In this document: positions 33,813 through 45,861 of the stretch, piece after piece
Layout of the letters: each line of letters starts with the position of its first letter
How positions within the stretch are numbered: position 1 is the stretch's first letter
Assembly (NCBI GenBank): GCA_015179125.1
Contig: WHVA01000079.1
Coordinates: 186,001 to 250,000 of the forward strand
DNA from: Gautieria morchelliformis
Taxonomy: Eukaryota > Basidiomycota > Agaricomycetes > Gomphales > Gomphaceae
DNA: 64,000 nucleotides
Direction: 5' to 3'
Position numbers and translations under genes: made by a program
The notes under the pieces: model-generated
Told to the model about the DNA's origin: nothing
What the model saw: only the letters and a program-made list of their open reading frames with translations
Databases searched by the model: none

Positions 33813-35614
33813 TCATACAATGGTGCTAGCGCCAAGATCGTAGACCCTTTGACCGTCCTTCTTGACAGCGACCCCCTTCTCAGTTACAATGGCGGAAATC
33901 AGCTCGGCCGGAGTGACATCGAAGCTGGGGTTGTAGATCCCCTCTAGCCCCGGAGGTGTGAATTGTACCACAGCTTGCTGGGAGCTGTCATCCGGTGAAG
34001 GGTACAATATTCCTCTGACTAAAGTAGCTTCAATGGGGGGCGATGCTCTATAGGTATACTGAAGTGGAGTAGACACGAGAATTTGAATTTAATCAAGAAA
34101 TGTGGAGACTAGGGAATACGCACTGAGATCCGTCGGGTATCTCGAGATCGACGGTGCTTATGGGCGCGACAACGACGAAAGGAATGTTGTGTCGTGCTGC
34201 GAGGACTGCGGCGTTGTATGTTCCGACCTGGAGCAAAATTAGGACGCGGATGACGATTACAGAAAAAACACCATGCTTTGTTCGCGGTGTCTCCATTCTG
34301 CGCAATTCGGTCTGCACCTACGACTTTTTCCATAATAAACAATACGATGAGCACGAAATAAGGAATTAGGCAGTTCGGTCAGACGACATTTATCTTCAGA
34401 GGGAAAAAAAAAAGGTCTCTCACCCACGGCATGAATATCGTGATGTTGAAACAATGAGCCAACCATCGTATCACAAATCATGGTAGATGGGATATTCAAC
34501 GATTGTAACTCTAGTGCAGTAAGCCGGGAACCTTGGTGGTATGGTGCACTTTGAGTGTAGTATGCCTTTTCAAGTTTGTCAGTCTGGTGCAGGTATGTGA
34601 TGAGACCCAGGGCTGTTCCATATCCCTATGACAAGAAGAATAACAGGGAAACGAGTAAGATAAGTACCATGCCATTAAAAATCAAATACTAACGGAGGTA
34701 GCCAGACTACCTGTGTTGCACACAGTCAACACATTCACTTTGGCGCCGTCGTGCAGCTTTGATTGCTCGAACACCCACTCTGCACCGTGCTTGGACATTT
34801 CGAGATTTCGGCCAACATCTTCATCAGCAATCACACGTCCCTCCCGGATAAGTGACGTTGCCAGCTCTCTCGCATATGTTTCATTTTCGTTTGAAGCAGG
34901 GCGATCTAGAATACGAGTGAGACGACGAATCGCAGCTCCAAGATTCACAGCAGTGGGACGGGAGCTATAGAGGTGATCAAGGATCGGTTTAACGTGTGCT
35001 CTGAGTGCTGCTGGGGAGGCAAGGAACAGCGGGGAAGGGGTGGCGCTAAGGCAGTGCGAAAGGTGCGAGGCGAGAGAGAGGGATGCGAGAGAGGCGATTG
35101 CAGGTGCCCCCCGAATCTTCAATCACAATATAAGACGTAGATCAAACCAAAGTTTGCGAGCATAACATGAGTACCTTCATGGACTTTATGGCTTCATAGG
35201 CCTCGTCAGTGGAGTTTATTGGGATGTACTCCTTCACGTGAGGCAACAATAATTGATTGACGATCTCGATGTTGTCTCCATCTGTTCTCAGACCGACTAA
35301 CGCGTTAGCTGGGATGGACATGGAAGAAAAGAAAATGAAGGAGATTGGTCCATTGTGTTACTTATGTAACGAAAACTTGCAGATTCCATTTGTGGCAATA
35401 TGCAGTCCTACTTGGCTTCCAGGCGCCCATGATGGGCGACTGTCTGCTATACTGTACGGTAACATTATTAACGTAGCCTACATGGCTATGAAATATTGTA
35501 ACCAAATAGCGACTAACACCTTTTTGCATCCTAATCAGATATACTGACCTTCTTTTCCTTGAATCGAATCGAGTGTGTGTTCCAGTCACCCAAGAGCTGG
35601 GGGTAGATAGGCAT
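33813..35614 (-). CDS. MRI1: Methylthioribose-1-phosphate isomerase
   Basis: The product converts methylthioribose-1-phosphate to methylthioribulose-1-phosphate in methionine salvage. Signature blocks are [39 protein letters not shown] (catalytic Cys region), [47 protein letters not shown] (catalytic Asp) and [19 protein letters not shown]. The C-terminus [10 protein letters not shown] ends at TGA 33813-33815. Upstream exons give [18 protein letters not shown] and [14 protein letters not shown]. The first exon is less sure: the ATG at 35614 opens [20 protein letters not shown] in frame, but a later start cannot be excluded. Confidence 0.9.
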
Positions 35615-35954
35615 TGACGCTCTCTTCACCAGTACCTCAATACCGGCTCGGAGCTTCTTCACCACTTAGCATCGACATTTACTCTCACCTATTCTGTTAG
35701 GAAGTAGGGGCACATGGTCATCTCCATGCGGAGCTTCTGAGGAGTAGACTTGCCGTACCTCATATAGGAAGTGGCAACGAGCCGTGATCTCAGCTGCAGC
35801 TCCCACGAGATTTTCTTACCAGAGCACTTCGCGAAACCGGAAGACAGTCCTAGGATACTTGGCGAGCAGATACAGCTGAGCTTGAGTTGGGTCACCGATC
35901 AGATGCACTTCTAAGTACCTAACGCGGTTGCCGCAGGTCAATGAGAGCCAGAGA
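35615..35954. other. Intergenic with unsupported open frames
   Basis: These 340 bases lie between the stop of MTQ1 and the putative start of MRI1 on the same strand. Two overlapping minus-strand frames are open (ending REVLW and EMTMCPYFLTE), but neither shows a domain. They are left unannotated. Confidence 0.4.
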
Positions 35955-36927
35955 TCATTTCTTGCCAAATATAAACACTGCCCTCTCCTTTCCCCACCAG
36001 TCCTTCCATACCTCCGCCCGGCCAAACCCACGATCGAATATCTTTACCACGTCTTCGGCTTGTTCGTGGCCGACTTCCAAAGCCAGAACACTTTGAGGAG
36101 ACAGGACGCCAGGACAGGAAAGGAGGTCTCGAATCCGTTTGTAAAAAGTTAGCCCCTTGTTCCTCACATGTGTGCATTCGTCTGCGCTGTGTGGTAAAGG
36201 GTCTCCTAAGAGAGCGGCGGGGTCTTCCCAGTCTTTCACTTCTGCAGGAAGTTGGAGCCATTGATCTCTGGGAATATATGGAGGATTGGCAGTGACGACA
36301 TCTAACTGTAAGCTGTCTTGTTCGGCAACAATACGATGTAGCTTTGGCCCTCGAAAAGCCTTGGCGACAGATTTCCAGAAGTCGTCATCGAAAATGTCCT
36401 TTCGTTGAATCTCGAATGAACTCAGGGAAAAGGTAGTTGCTGCAATATTGTCTCGTGCGAGGTCACAGGCTGATTGGGAAACATCAACACCTAGGGCGGC
36501 GGTCTCTATCCCCTGAATATTTAGGAGATGGCACAAAAGCAGAGGTATGCAGCCTGATCCCGTACAGAGGTCGAGTACCTTCATACAGCGTTCATTGCGA
36601 GACACGGTCCGGCGCTGAAGTTTGTCCGCGAGATCCGTGGTCCATTGCTCCGTCTCGGGACGGGGTATGAGGGTCGGCGGACGGGTGAAAATGTTGAGCG
36701 GTCCAAATGGCTGAGTTCCTGTGCGAAAAATAAGGTAACAGAGCTGAGGAACGAGAGAGAGATAAGAAGTCACCTAGAATAAACTGGATTGGTTCACCGT
36801 GTGCTCTACGATTAACCATTAATTGAAGATCATGTGGGACGCGGGCAGCTTGACGCATCCATCTGATTTCGATAGCAGCTTGACAAGGCCCCAAGGATAT
36901 GGAGAGTTTTTCCAGTAAGGAAGGCAT
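35955..36927 (-). CDS. MTQ1: N5-glutamine methyltransferase of HemK/PrmC type (MTQ1-like)
   Basis: MPSLLEKLSISLGPCQAAIE starts the N-terminal helical domain. An intron joins QFILG to TQPFGPLNIFTRPPTLIPRP. The SAM-binding loop is VLDLCTGSGCIPLLL, the acidic residue follows in LGVDVSQSACDLARDN, and the catalytic motif is NPPYIPRDQW. It ends VFIFGKK with TGA at 35955-35957. HemK-type enzymes methylate the GGQ glutamine of class I release factors. Without a second subunit signature, the mitochondrial form (MTQ1) fits best. It shares a 236-bp divergent promoter with the ERT1-like gene. Confidence 0.88.
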
Positions 36928-37163
36928 GGCGGCTAACCTCTAAATTCCAGTCGAGGCCGAACTCAGGTCGCAAATTGGTCCCGCCTAAGAGTCTCGTAAG
37001 CGCCTCCTGGAATTACTGGAAATAGCCGACCACTAAAGTTTCCCTGTTCTCTTCCTCCCTCAAGTACCCTCTCCAACGGCTCCCACCCGTAGTTCTCTCG
37101 CTGTCTTGTACAGCGAGCTGCGGCCGTCTTCTCGATTGCTGGCCCACCTGTAACGTTACAGGA

Positions 37164-39716
37164 ATGTTGCCGCAGCACTTCAACGCTGATTTTTATTCGG
37201 GCACATCTCAATACGTTACCCCCAGCTATTCTGGGCAGTACTCCCAAAATCCTGACCGAGGCCCTTCAGCTTCGACTTCACATTCGCCACCACCTCAGCT
37301 TCCTCAGAGCGGCGACCTCGATCCTCCACGAAAGAGGCAGCGAAGCGCTGTGCGACCAAAGCGCAAACGTGGAAACTCTGTCGGAGACGACAACGCCGAC
37401 AACTCCCCGGGATCTGGCTCTGGCTCAGCACATGGCTCACAGCGGACGGTGCCTAAGAAGAAAAAGGCTAATCGAGCCTGTTTTCATTGTCAAAAGGCTC
37501 ATCTTACCTGCGACGACTGTGCGTCTCTCTGTCCATTTGAGCGATACGTTCTCGGTTCTGACCCCTGCCAACCCGCTTTCCCAGCGCGCCCCTGCCAACG
37601 CTGCGTCAAGCGAGGCCTCGCAGACAAATGTACAGAGGGGCTCAGAAAGAAGGCCAAATATCTACTTGATGAAGAGGAGCTGGGTATGTCACGTGCATGT
37701 ACTACCCGCGCTGGCGCAAATAGCTCACCATGCGACCTATTTATTTCTCCTTCGCGGCACATGTTTCGTCTTACATCTTCTGGTCGCATAGCGGCTCTGA
37801 AACAGCAGCAGCAGCAGCAGAAGGCCCGAGAGAAGGAAGATCCGGGCAATGAGCGTCCCGGTCTCCGTACGTTGCTCATTCTTTTAGTCATTAATTCCGA
37901 CGTATTTCCCGCCAGATGGTGCACTCATGTTTTGCTTCCAGCTCCACCATTACCCCCACCTCGTCAAGAGCTCGATCCACCTCAACATCCGCCACAGATG
38001 TCGGATTCAGATCCGCTATATAATCTCGCTTTCGATCCCACATATCCTTTTGGTTCTGAGGCGGCTAACCTCGAGTATTCCATCCTCTCTGCCATCCTTG
38101 GCAACCCAAGCCCACCAGACGATAGTTCTCGGCTGAATAGGCACTCAAACCCTGACCCTCAGAGTTCCTCCAGCAACCCTAATGGCTCGTATCCACAGTT
38201 TGCGACTCCGTCCTGGCCAGCCCAACCCCCGCAAGCGCCTCAACAGGTTTCTCCATCGATACAGCCATCCTTCCTTCATCAGCCGCCCATAGCACAGCAA
38301 AACTCTTTTTCTGGTACTCCCCCATATCGACCACACATCCAGCATGCGCAATCTTACAACGCTACCCCCACGTTCCAGGGTTCTCCGCCCTTAACGCATC
38401 GTATTCCAGGCGTGAATACGACTATTCATCAGCCTCAAGCGCAAGTGCACTACGCTCAACCTTCCTGGACGGAGTCCAACTCAGGACAGCCATCAGTAGC
38501 AGATGTCTCGGGCGCTTCTGGACATGATACTTCCTATCTTCGTACGAACGTGCCGGGTCAACAACAGAACCTGCAATACCAGGCTGAGAGTCAATTACAA
38601 GACCCACCAACAAATCGGTCCGGAAATCAAGCTCTAGCACCGCTCTCTCCGCCGCCATCCAATTCTTCCCCTGGAACACCTCTAGCTGCTGAGCCCAACT
38701 TCCCATTTCAAGTCCCAGGACAGGGTCCGCCTGCGCGGATGCAGCAGCAGCAGTTGGAGGAGCAAGAGCAGCAGCAACGTATCGCACGTGCTCGCGCATC
38801 ACAGTTGCATCAGACAGCGCAGTGGGGCATTTCAGGTGGACCAGCTGCCAGTACCTCAGCGATTGCGAAGAATTATTCTGCAGCAGCAGCAGTGCTGGGC
38901 AAGAGTGCCGTGCAGAATGACCGCCCATGCTCTAGCGTGTATGAGGCTATTACAAGGCGATATGATTATACGCAAGGGTATCATGACTTGATGCGGCATT
39001 TGCACGCTCGGTGCGTGCTTAACCGAACAGCAACTAGTATTTGCTTAAACTGATAGAAACATTGTGCATTCAACAGATTCGACAAAAATGATATTCTCCG
39101 CATCGTCCGTGCACTAGCCATTGTTCGCCCGTCACTTATTGCGCTTCAAATGCCGTTGACAGAGGAGGACGAAGTCTTCGTGGAAAAGTGCTTCCAGCGG
39201 TCGCTTCTCGTATGTTATGCCCTGAATGATCCTTGGTTATCGCTGATGAGGATTCACAGGAGTTGGATAAACTAATATCATTCGGCGGCACACCGACGGT
39301 TGTCTGGCGCCGCACAGGCGAGATTTGTCTCGTCGGATTCGAGTTTACAATGCTCACGGGTTGGACACGCGAAGAGCTTATCGGAAAATCAAAGTACATC
39401 TACGAGGTTCGTCACTACCCCCTGCCACAAACGTGTCTTAGATACATGATTGCACAGCTTTTCGAGAACCAGTCAACGGTGGAATATTACGAAAAGTTTG
39501 CGGCGCACGCATTCGAGAACACCACACAGTCAGTGATCTCTCACTGTGTACTCATGAAGCCGTCTGGCGCGCCCGTGCCATGCGCGTTCTGTTTCTCGAT
39601 CAGGAGGGATATATTTGATCTGCCGAATATTATTATAGGTGAGTTCTGCGGCCCTAAATTATGATTCGGGGATCTAACATGATTTGTAAATAGGTCAATG
39701 GCTGCCATTGTTATAA
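37164..39716 (+). CDS. Zn2Cys6 and PAS transcription factor, ERT1/AcuK-like
   Basis: A basic region ([16 protein letters not shown]) precedes the Zn2Cys6 cluster [15 protein letters not shown], joined by an intron to [16 protein letters not shown]. All six cysteines are present. A long Gln/Pro-rich middle (about 37,950-38,930) follows, then [19 protein letters not shown] and a PAS domain ([63 protein letters not shown]). The last exon adds QWLPLL and TAA at 39714-39716. ERT1/AcuK proteins activate gluconeogenesis on non-fermentable carbon. The domain order and the exact finger sequence support this assignment. Confidence 0.9.
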
Positions 39717-40617
39717 CATGTAGGGGTTGTTCGGTCCACTTCGGATTTCATGGTCTCATTGCTCTGCCTACGTTATTTGCTCCATTGTGAATTCCTCGCA
39801 TTTTCAACTGCTGCCACATCCCTCTTTGTATCCAGCATCACACGGATTGTAATCGAAGCCTAACTGAATCGGACTGGTCGGATATGCCAACGTTCCCCGC
39901 GTCAACTCCGGAAGATTCGCAACCCACGCGAGATGTATATGTAAGCGAATACGTAAGATTTCCATGGCACCCGCACTCTGGTGACTACCGACTCATGAGC
40001 TAACCTGTTCAACACTTCATAAGCTCTCATAATCTCATTAGGCCGCTTCAATGGAGCACTCGAAGTATCATACTGAGTCATGGTGGGAGCGCGAACTATG
40101 ATCATCAATCCATCCGGCCGAATATACTGCGAGCTGTCGCGGACATCTGCTCTACAGAAATATGCGGATCTTTGTTGTCTGTTGCTGGTAGGTCCCTCGG
40201 TAGTAAGTGCCAGCACGACTAAAGAAGTTAAGCATGTGCAAGTAACGACAATACTCAATACTCATCGTGATGTGGCGCACGCTCACTGGGCAAGATCCAA
40301 CATATGAGAGGATCTATCCAACACAAGCGTCATCATTCAAACTGTCCGCTTGGAGTCTATCCTCTTCACACGGCGAACGGACAACGCTTCGAGGCAGCGC
40401 ACGGTTCTTCACACGGCGAGCTCAAGCGGCGGCCGACTGGCGCTTGGAGGCCCTCAGGCCCCTCAGGCACGGGGGCATGGTTAATGGGCCCGATTCGGAT
40501 GATGTCATAGGACCTTATTTTTGGCGAGCCAAGCTCGGCGAGATCTACAGCGACGATTGCGCATTCAACTCCAATCAAGATCCCTGTGAGTACATCGGCG
40601 AAACCAGAAAAAACTTA
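39717..40617. other. Unassigned region between ERT1-like gene and first transposon
   Basis: No gene is supported. A plus-strand frame from about 40,267 runs on into the adjacent element, and a minus-strand frame covers 40,366-40,578. Neither shows a known domain. It could hold the tail of a gene broken by the insertion at 40,618, but nothing proves it. Confidence 0.4.
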
Positions 40618-41492
40618 GAGCTCGTTCGGCGGCGGAATTGTAATTCGCAATTAGAAAACGCAATGTCAATTCGGGTGGTGTGGTATTGTGATCTCGTTTG
40701 CTCAGTTTCAGCCCGCCGAACGCGACACTCAAAATGCGTGATTTTGCTCAATTTCACCGAAGGCAGCCAAACACTCCAAACTGAAATTCTGTCACATGAC
40801 ACAGAATTTTTCCTCTGCACCGCTGCCACCGCACCACTTCAAAGAAAGCATGGCGCCAGTACATTCCCAATTGAGACGGGGCACGTCGGAGAGGCTCCAG
40901 AAACACCGAAAGGCCGCTTTGTTGGTGCTTACTGGTGCCCTTGCCAATACGGCAACATTCTATCTTGTAATGTGTCTTGAGCTAACTAGTAGATTAGAAA
41001 CCAGTAGTATAGAATTGAAAAGGTACTTATGCGCTGCCAGCACGTCTTACAGGGCCCTATTTTCTTGGCTACTGCAGGACTGAACTTCATTGCCAATGCC
41101 GTGACAACGAGACTCCAAGTGGTGGCCTTCCAGCCTGATTCCGCTTGAGTACCACCCTCGCGTGCTTGGAGGAGTACAGCGACGAGCTCGACCTCCTCTT
41201 CAGCTGTCCAGTCAATGCATTCCTTTTTTGGCTTGTCCGATCTGGGAACCGCCATGACGTAGTGCGTAGAGCGACCTGGTGTAATGATGGAAGGCGATTT
41301 GGTTTTCAAAATAACGAGGAATTCTGGTCAGAACCAGAATTCCAACTTACCTATGAAAATTGCAGTCGCAGAAGCCGAAATTGTGTCAGCCGAACGGTCA
41401 CACAATCTCACACAATTTTCGGAATCATCTGGAATCAACGTGATCTCATTTTGGGTGTGTGATTCCATACGATTCCATAGTCGAACGGGCTC
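40618..41492 (-). mobile_element. Non-autonomous PIF/Harbinger element (875 bp, internally deleted)
   Basis: Ends are GAGCTCGTTCGGC at the left and, read inward from the right, GAGCCCGTTCGAC. Direct TTA duplications flank it (40615-40617 and 41493-41495), the 3-bp target type of PIF/Harbinger elements. About 518 bp of its right side is near-identical, inverted, to the left end of the 3.7-kb element at 49,713. About 357 bp of its left side matches the right end of that element, also inverted. It retains the first exon of the Myb/SANT-like gene but no transposase. It is therefore a deletion derivative moved in trans. Confidence 0.92.
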
Positions 41493-41961
41493 TTATAAGC
41501 ACCCTATAACCCTATAACACTTTATAAGCTATGTTACCTTGCTCGGCAAGGTCTTCTCCCAGGTGCAAAATGCCGCCAGGATTCGTGACATGTTCATGTT
41601 CATGTTTGTATACCTAATATCCGTCTTCAGCGCTTCTGTCTGGTATATCCCGGCGAGCAATCCGCGGCGATGTCCCATATCAACCCACAACCGAGAGCGT
41701 CCGAGCTACCGGGAGAAGTCTATGGACCTGGACTGCTACGGGCGCTGTCGCCGAGGCGGCAAGATAACTTTATGGCACATGTCCATACTGAGGGCTGTAG
41801 GTGCATATGGTGCGGGTCTATCCAAAAGGTCTATAGACCTTTTCCCAGTACCATGACCTTCATTCCAAAGTGTTCTGGATACAGGTGAACAGGGAAAAAC
41901 TTTTGGACAAGAAACTGCTCCCTCCATTCAGTTGCAGTCAGGGATACAGGTTCAACACTTC
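41493..41961. other. Spacer between two elements
   Basis: These 469 bases carry no recognisable coding sequence. Open frames here have no domain, and no repeat ends are visible. Confidence 0.4.
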
Positions 41962-43129
41962 TGGTGATGCTCTGGGCTTGGGCTCCAGCCTGAGCTGGGC
42001 CCAGCCAAGCCTGGTTTGAGCCTGAGCCTAGCCCGACCCAGCCCAGTTTGAGCCACCATATGGGCTGGGCTTCTAAGTTGTGGAAGCCCAGGCCCTGGGA
42101 TTGAGCCTGGGCTTTGCGACACTTATGGTACATCTTTGCCTTGATTCGGACGGCAACTGTATATACACCAAACAAAGTTATTTCCCTCAATCTCCCTCCT
42201 GCCCATTGTAGATCATAAGAATCACCGAGGAAGTGAAGTGGCGCCGTGGTACATATAGGCAACACCAGCAGGACAGGTGTTATGGGAAGGGCTGGGGCGG
42301 TTGTGAGTGCCTGAGGACCCTACTGAATATTTGATTGTTGAGATATTTGGGATCCAGTTAGTTCGTGCATGGGTATCTCCTCAACAACTAGATGATACCC
42401 CATTCTAATAGTGCCCCAACTATTCATTCAGGCTACTTGCTACATTATCTCTGTTTCTCATCAACCTCATCTCCACAACAGCTTGATCCTTTCATGCTCT
42501 GTGCTCATCCAGGACCATGGCTGGGTGGTTGCTGATCGAAACACACACATCCCCAAAGAACCATGTAGAAAACACAGATGAGGCCACTACATGCACCATA
42601 TCTTATTCTGGCACAGCCACAACGAAATCCACCTGCGGTGTGGTAAAGACGCAGGTTCTTTATGCTCTGCCTATCCCTTAGTGGGGACAAAGCTCCTGTT
42701 AAAAGTTTATGAACATATTCGGTGACTGAATAGACTCACTGAAAATTCATTTTCATCTGCAGGGATTATCATCAGCCTCATGCACCAAAGTCACCTTAAG
42801 TGTGATATCATTGAAGCTCTTCAATGCCTCAAATGTATGTTGCGACATGAACTAATTTTCCGCAAACCCGAGCCATGCACCAGAACCGAGATGGCTTTGG
42901 AGGATGAAGTGGTAGAGTCTTATGGAAGCAATGAAGGTGACATAACATACTATGGCTTAACCATAAAGTTTTTTTTGCATTTGTTTGTTTATAGGTGAAG
43001 CCTGGACCAAGCCTGACCTAGCCCAAGCCTGACCTACTGGGCTGGACTCAAGGCTTCATTGAGCCTGAGCCTGCTAAAGCCCAACCCAAGCCTGGGCTTT
43101 CTGAGCCCAGCCCAGCCCGAGCATCACTA
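41962..43129 (+). mobile_element. Degenerate hAT-superfamily element
   Basis: The left end TGGTGATGCTC and the inward-read right end TAGTGATGCTC form terminal inverted repeats. The flanking 8-mers AACACTTC (41954-41961) and AACGCTTC (43130-43137) are an 8-bp target duplication with one substitution, the hAT length. Both subterminal regions are dense in AGCCCAGGCTTGGGC-like words on both strands. Internally, 42,745-42,850 encodes ENSFSSAGIIISLMHQSH followed by IIEALQCLKC, a recognisable remnant of the hAT C-terminal dimerisation domain. No complete transposase frame remains. Confidence 0.78.
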
Positions 43130-43969
43130 AACGCTTCTCATTCTGTATCCTAACCCCTCCAATCTACTCTCACTTCTGCAGATACAAAGGATTGGCCGCA
43201 TATGTGTTCTTGGTGATCCTCTAAACAAGGTGACCAGATGCATGTATGAGACTGCAGCAGTTCAATTACAGAATAGGGATTATGGGCAGAGGGCATTGAC
43301 CTGAATCCTTCTTTGGCATGGGCCATGGTGACTTCACGGGGCATGGCCAATATGCCCCCTTTGGAGGCAGTATCTGGTTTGTGGTATGTTATGAGAATAT
43401 AACTTCGGCAGCATCTAGAAACATGGACAGGCTAATTGAGGTGTCACAGCTCCCATAAGTGCTATGAAGCTTGCAGTATTAATGATACTACTGCCCTTAT
43501 TGAGGCCCTTCTTGGGTTCTACAGGATTGTTGTGCATAGCGATTATACTATGCTTACATCCCCACCAGACACTTGTCAGGTTGATCAACATGGTGAGATC
43601 CCAGATGCCTTCTTTGGTGTTGAGAGCTGTAGAATCATGATTCCTTGGAAAATGTGTCTTCTGAATGGGGCAGTGATAAGAAAGCTCAACTTACCTGCAT
43701 TGTTAAACTACAAGGAAGTTAGATGGCCATCTAGCCACATGTATTATTCAGCGATACTTACCATGGCCATCTCTTCTCTGACATCAGTCATTAAGGTCTT
43801 CTCATCACCATTTCCGATCACCCTAGTATTCCAGTTTTTTTTTCCCTCTAATCACGCATCATTACACAATGCTTTGATAATAAATGACAATTCCAGCCAG
43901 AATTGAGCAAGGTTGCTGCGAGCAATGCTCAGCGCTTCTAGTAATATATGTCAGGTATATAATTATTAT
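43130..43969. other. Unassigned stretch within the transposon region
   Basis: A plus-strand frame from about 43,436 to 43,906 is open for about 156 codons but has no domain I recognise. It is probably decayed mobile DNA. Confidence 0.35.
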
Positions 43970-44039
43970 ATATGACCTTACGAGGCCTCGTAGACCACTC
44001 TTGTTTCACACAAGGTTATGTAATCTCTCAGGGAGCGCC

Positions 44040-44235
44040 GATAAGGCTTACAGGGCGTTGTACTGCGCTTGCAACCATTTCCCGTACGGTAAGCCTTATC
44101 ACCAAGTCCCAATTTGTTGATAAGCCTTACAGGACCGTGTAGGCACTCGGAACCCTTTGGACGTATGGTAACGCTGGTCACCGCGTAAATGGGGTTGGAA
44201 GGCCATGTATGCGTTACCGTACCTCCAAAGGGTTC
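44040..44235. repeat. Two stem-loop inverted repeats
   Basis: GATAAGGCTTAC (44040-44051) pairs perfectly with GTAAGCCTTATC (44089-44100). A second pair, GAACCCTTTGG plus GGTAACGC (about 44150-44174), matches GCGTTACC plus CCAAAGGGTTC (about 44211-44235) in reverse complement. They lie in the presumed subterminal zone of the Plavaka-type element. Confidence 0.75.
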
Positions 44236-44336
44236 TGGGCCAAGATAGGTATGGTTCTTTGTTCCAGACATGGAATGTGGAATATTAAAATATATATCCG
44301 CTCATAGGTATTGTACAGCAATCAACTACTCGTCAT

Positions 44337-45861
44337 TCAATCAAGCTCTTCTAACGGCACTGTCGGGTGGTTTGTAGCATTCTGGAGAGCTGCCCGTTTG
44401 GCCGCTTTCTGGGCTTTCAGCAACGCTAGTGAGTCCATCATTTCGTTCTTGTCACCTGACTGCTCTTCACCCGGGAATAGGTGACTGCGCATGTTGACGG
44501 TCAGCCAGTATAACACGGTGGCATATTTCATACCTATTCCACCAGAGCAGTAAGTCTTGCACCTCTTCCTCAAAGTCAGGGTCTTCTAAAAATTGCACAA
44601 GGTGCCAGAAAAACTGGGTTGTGTCGAATGTACCACCAACTTTCTGATTCGTCTCCCCCGATGACAACGCGAACTGTGTCTGATGGAAACATGGTGAATA
44701 CCTAATATGTACAATGTGAGTTCACTAATCACATACCTGAGTCGCGACATATGCCAGAGATTGGCGCGTGACTTCTTGCATCTCGGCCAGCCGCGCGTTG
44801 CAGTAGTGTGTGTGCCGTGACACGCCCTGAGCTTTGTCCCAACTACTGGGACCGGTATATATCAATTTGTAAGCCTATGAAGAGGTCAATCTATTAGCCC
44901 CATAACCTTGAAACTGTTATGAACTCACATAAAGTAGCAGTTCTCCTCGGAGTAGACCCTTGGCCAAGTCCGCAGGGTCATACTCGCTCTTTGGGTAGAA
45001 GAATCGTGGCCAGGCGGAGGCTGAGTCCAGATTAGGGGTTGCTCGCAGTTTCTCTTTGACGCTGCAGGTGCGTGGTATCACTTACTGGCTGTCGATTATA
45101 GCAACTCACCTGTCATCTGTCCAATCCAGGGTGGTAGGACATAGGAGCTCTCCAGTGAGTTCATTGCGAAAACCTCGCAGGGTCTTGGTCTTGCAATCCA
45201 GCGTGGGGAGAGCAAGGGAATCAGGATAGTATAAGCGCAGCATGTCCACAACCGCCTATTTCAGACTGTTAGTGTCAGCTTGGCGTGCGGAGTTCTGGCC
45301 TTCCTTGAGCTGAAAGGGTCATGCAGTTTACTTTGTGTGGTGTGTACTCCTGATGTGCACGTACCTCTCTAAATAACTCCTTGAAATCAGCTACAGGCGT
45401 GTCGGTAATATACTCTCCGAGGGCCAGGTTATGTTTGACTAGAAGCTCATAGGATGTGAGGATGTGTTTTTGGCTGTCATTGCAAGCGGGTGAGTCAGTC
45501 TGCGGCATAATGGAACACTAACCTTTCTGAAAATGCGTCACAGGCCCCTGGTACAATGGACCTGAGGTACGTGTTGATGATAGACTTGGGGTCTGTGTAT
45601 GTGTCAACCACACGCGTACAAGTCCTCCCCCACTCGCGCCATGGTGTAGTAGGGTTTGTCCGGCACCATGATTGTTAGAGGTGGTTATAAGGTGAGCGGC
45701 ATGTACCTTCTCTTGCGACCGGTCGGGCTGACATCCTCATCGTCAATAGGGGATCCGACGCATTTGTTGGCACGGGTGTCAGCCCTGGGGGACGAAGACC
45801 GGGAGGGTGGTGAGGATGAAGGCGGCAGCGAGGATGAAGCAGAGACAAATGGTGCAGGCAT
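44337..45861 (-). CDS. DUF6698 domain protein, transposon-associated
   Basis: The ATG at 45861 opens MPAPFVSASSSLPPSSSPPS, a Ser/Pro-rich head. Spliced exons give PWREWGRTCTRVVDTYTDPK, QKHILTSYELLVKHNLALGE, CKTKTLRGFRNELTGELLCP, DPADLAKGLLRGELLLYAYK, VSRHTHYCNARLAEMQEVTR, QFALSSGETNQKVGGTFD and LEDPDFEEEVQDLLLWWN. This is the DUF6698 layout, a domain common in repetitive DNA of Agaricomycetes. After an intron it ends SHLFPGEEQSG and a basic helix, with stop at 44337-44339. I found GT-AG junctions preserving frame throughout, so it appears intact. Its function is unknown. It lies divergent from a broken Plavaka transposase, so it may be an accessory transposon gene. Confidence 0.75.

Noticed and set aside
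35689-36031. Two minus-strand frames between MTQ1 and MRI1 as a small gene
   Set aside because: They overlap in different frames, need an unproven splice, and show no conserved motif.
40300-40480. RFEAAHGS motif in a plus-strand frame as part of isocitrate dehydrogenase
   Set aside because: The match is limited to six or seven residues, and flanking residues do not fit the family.
40267-40980. 237-codon plus-strand frame treated as one gene
   Set aside because: Its second half lies entirely inside the non-autonomous Harbinger element, and the same stretch recurs at 53,060-53,430 as non-coding terminal DNA. Only the part before 40,618 could be host sequence.
41970-43120. GGGCT/AGCCC-rich zones as CpG island or satellite
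   Set aside because: They sit just inside matched inverted termini with an 8-bp flanking duplication, so they are subterminal repeats of a hAT element.
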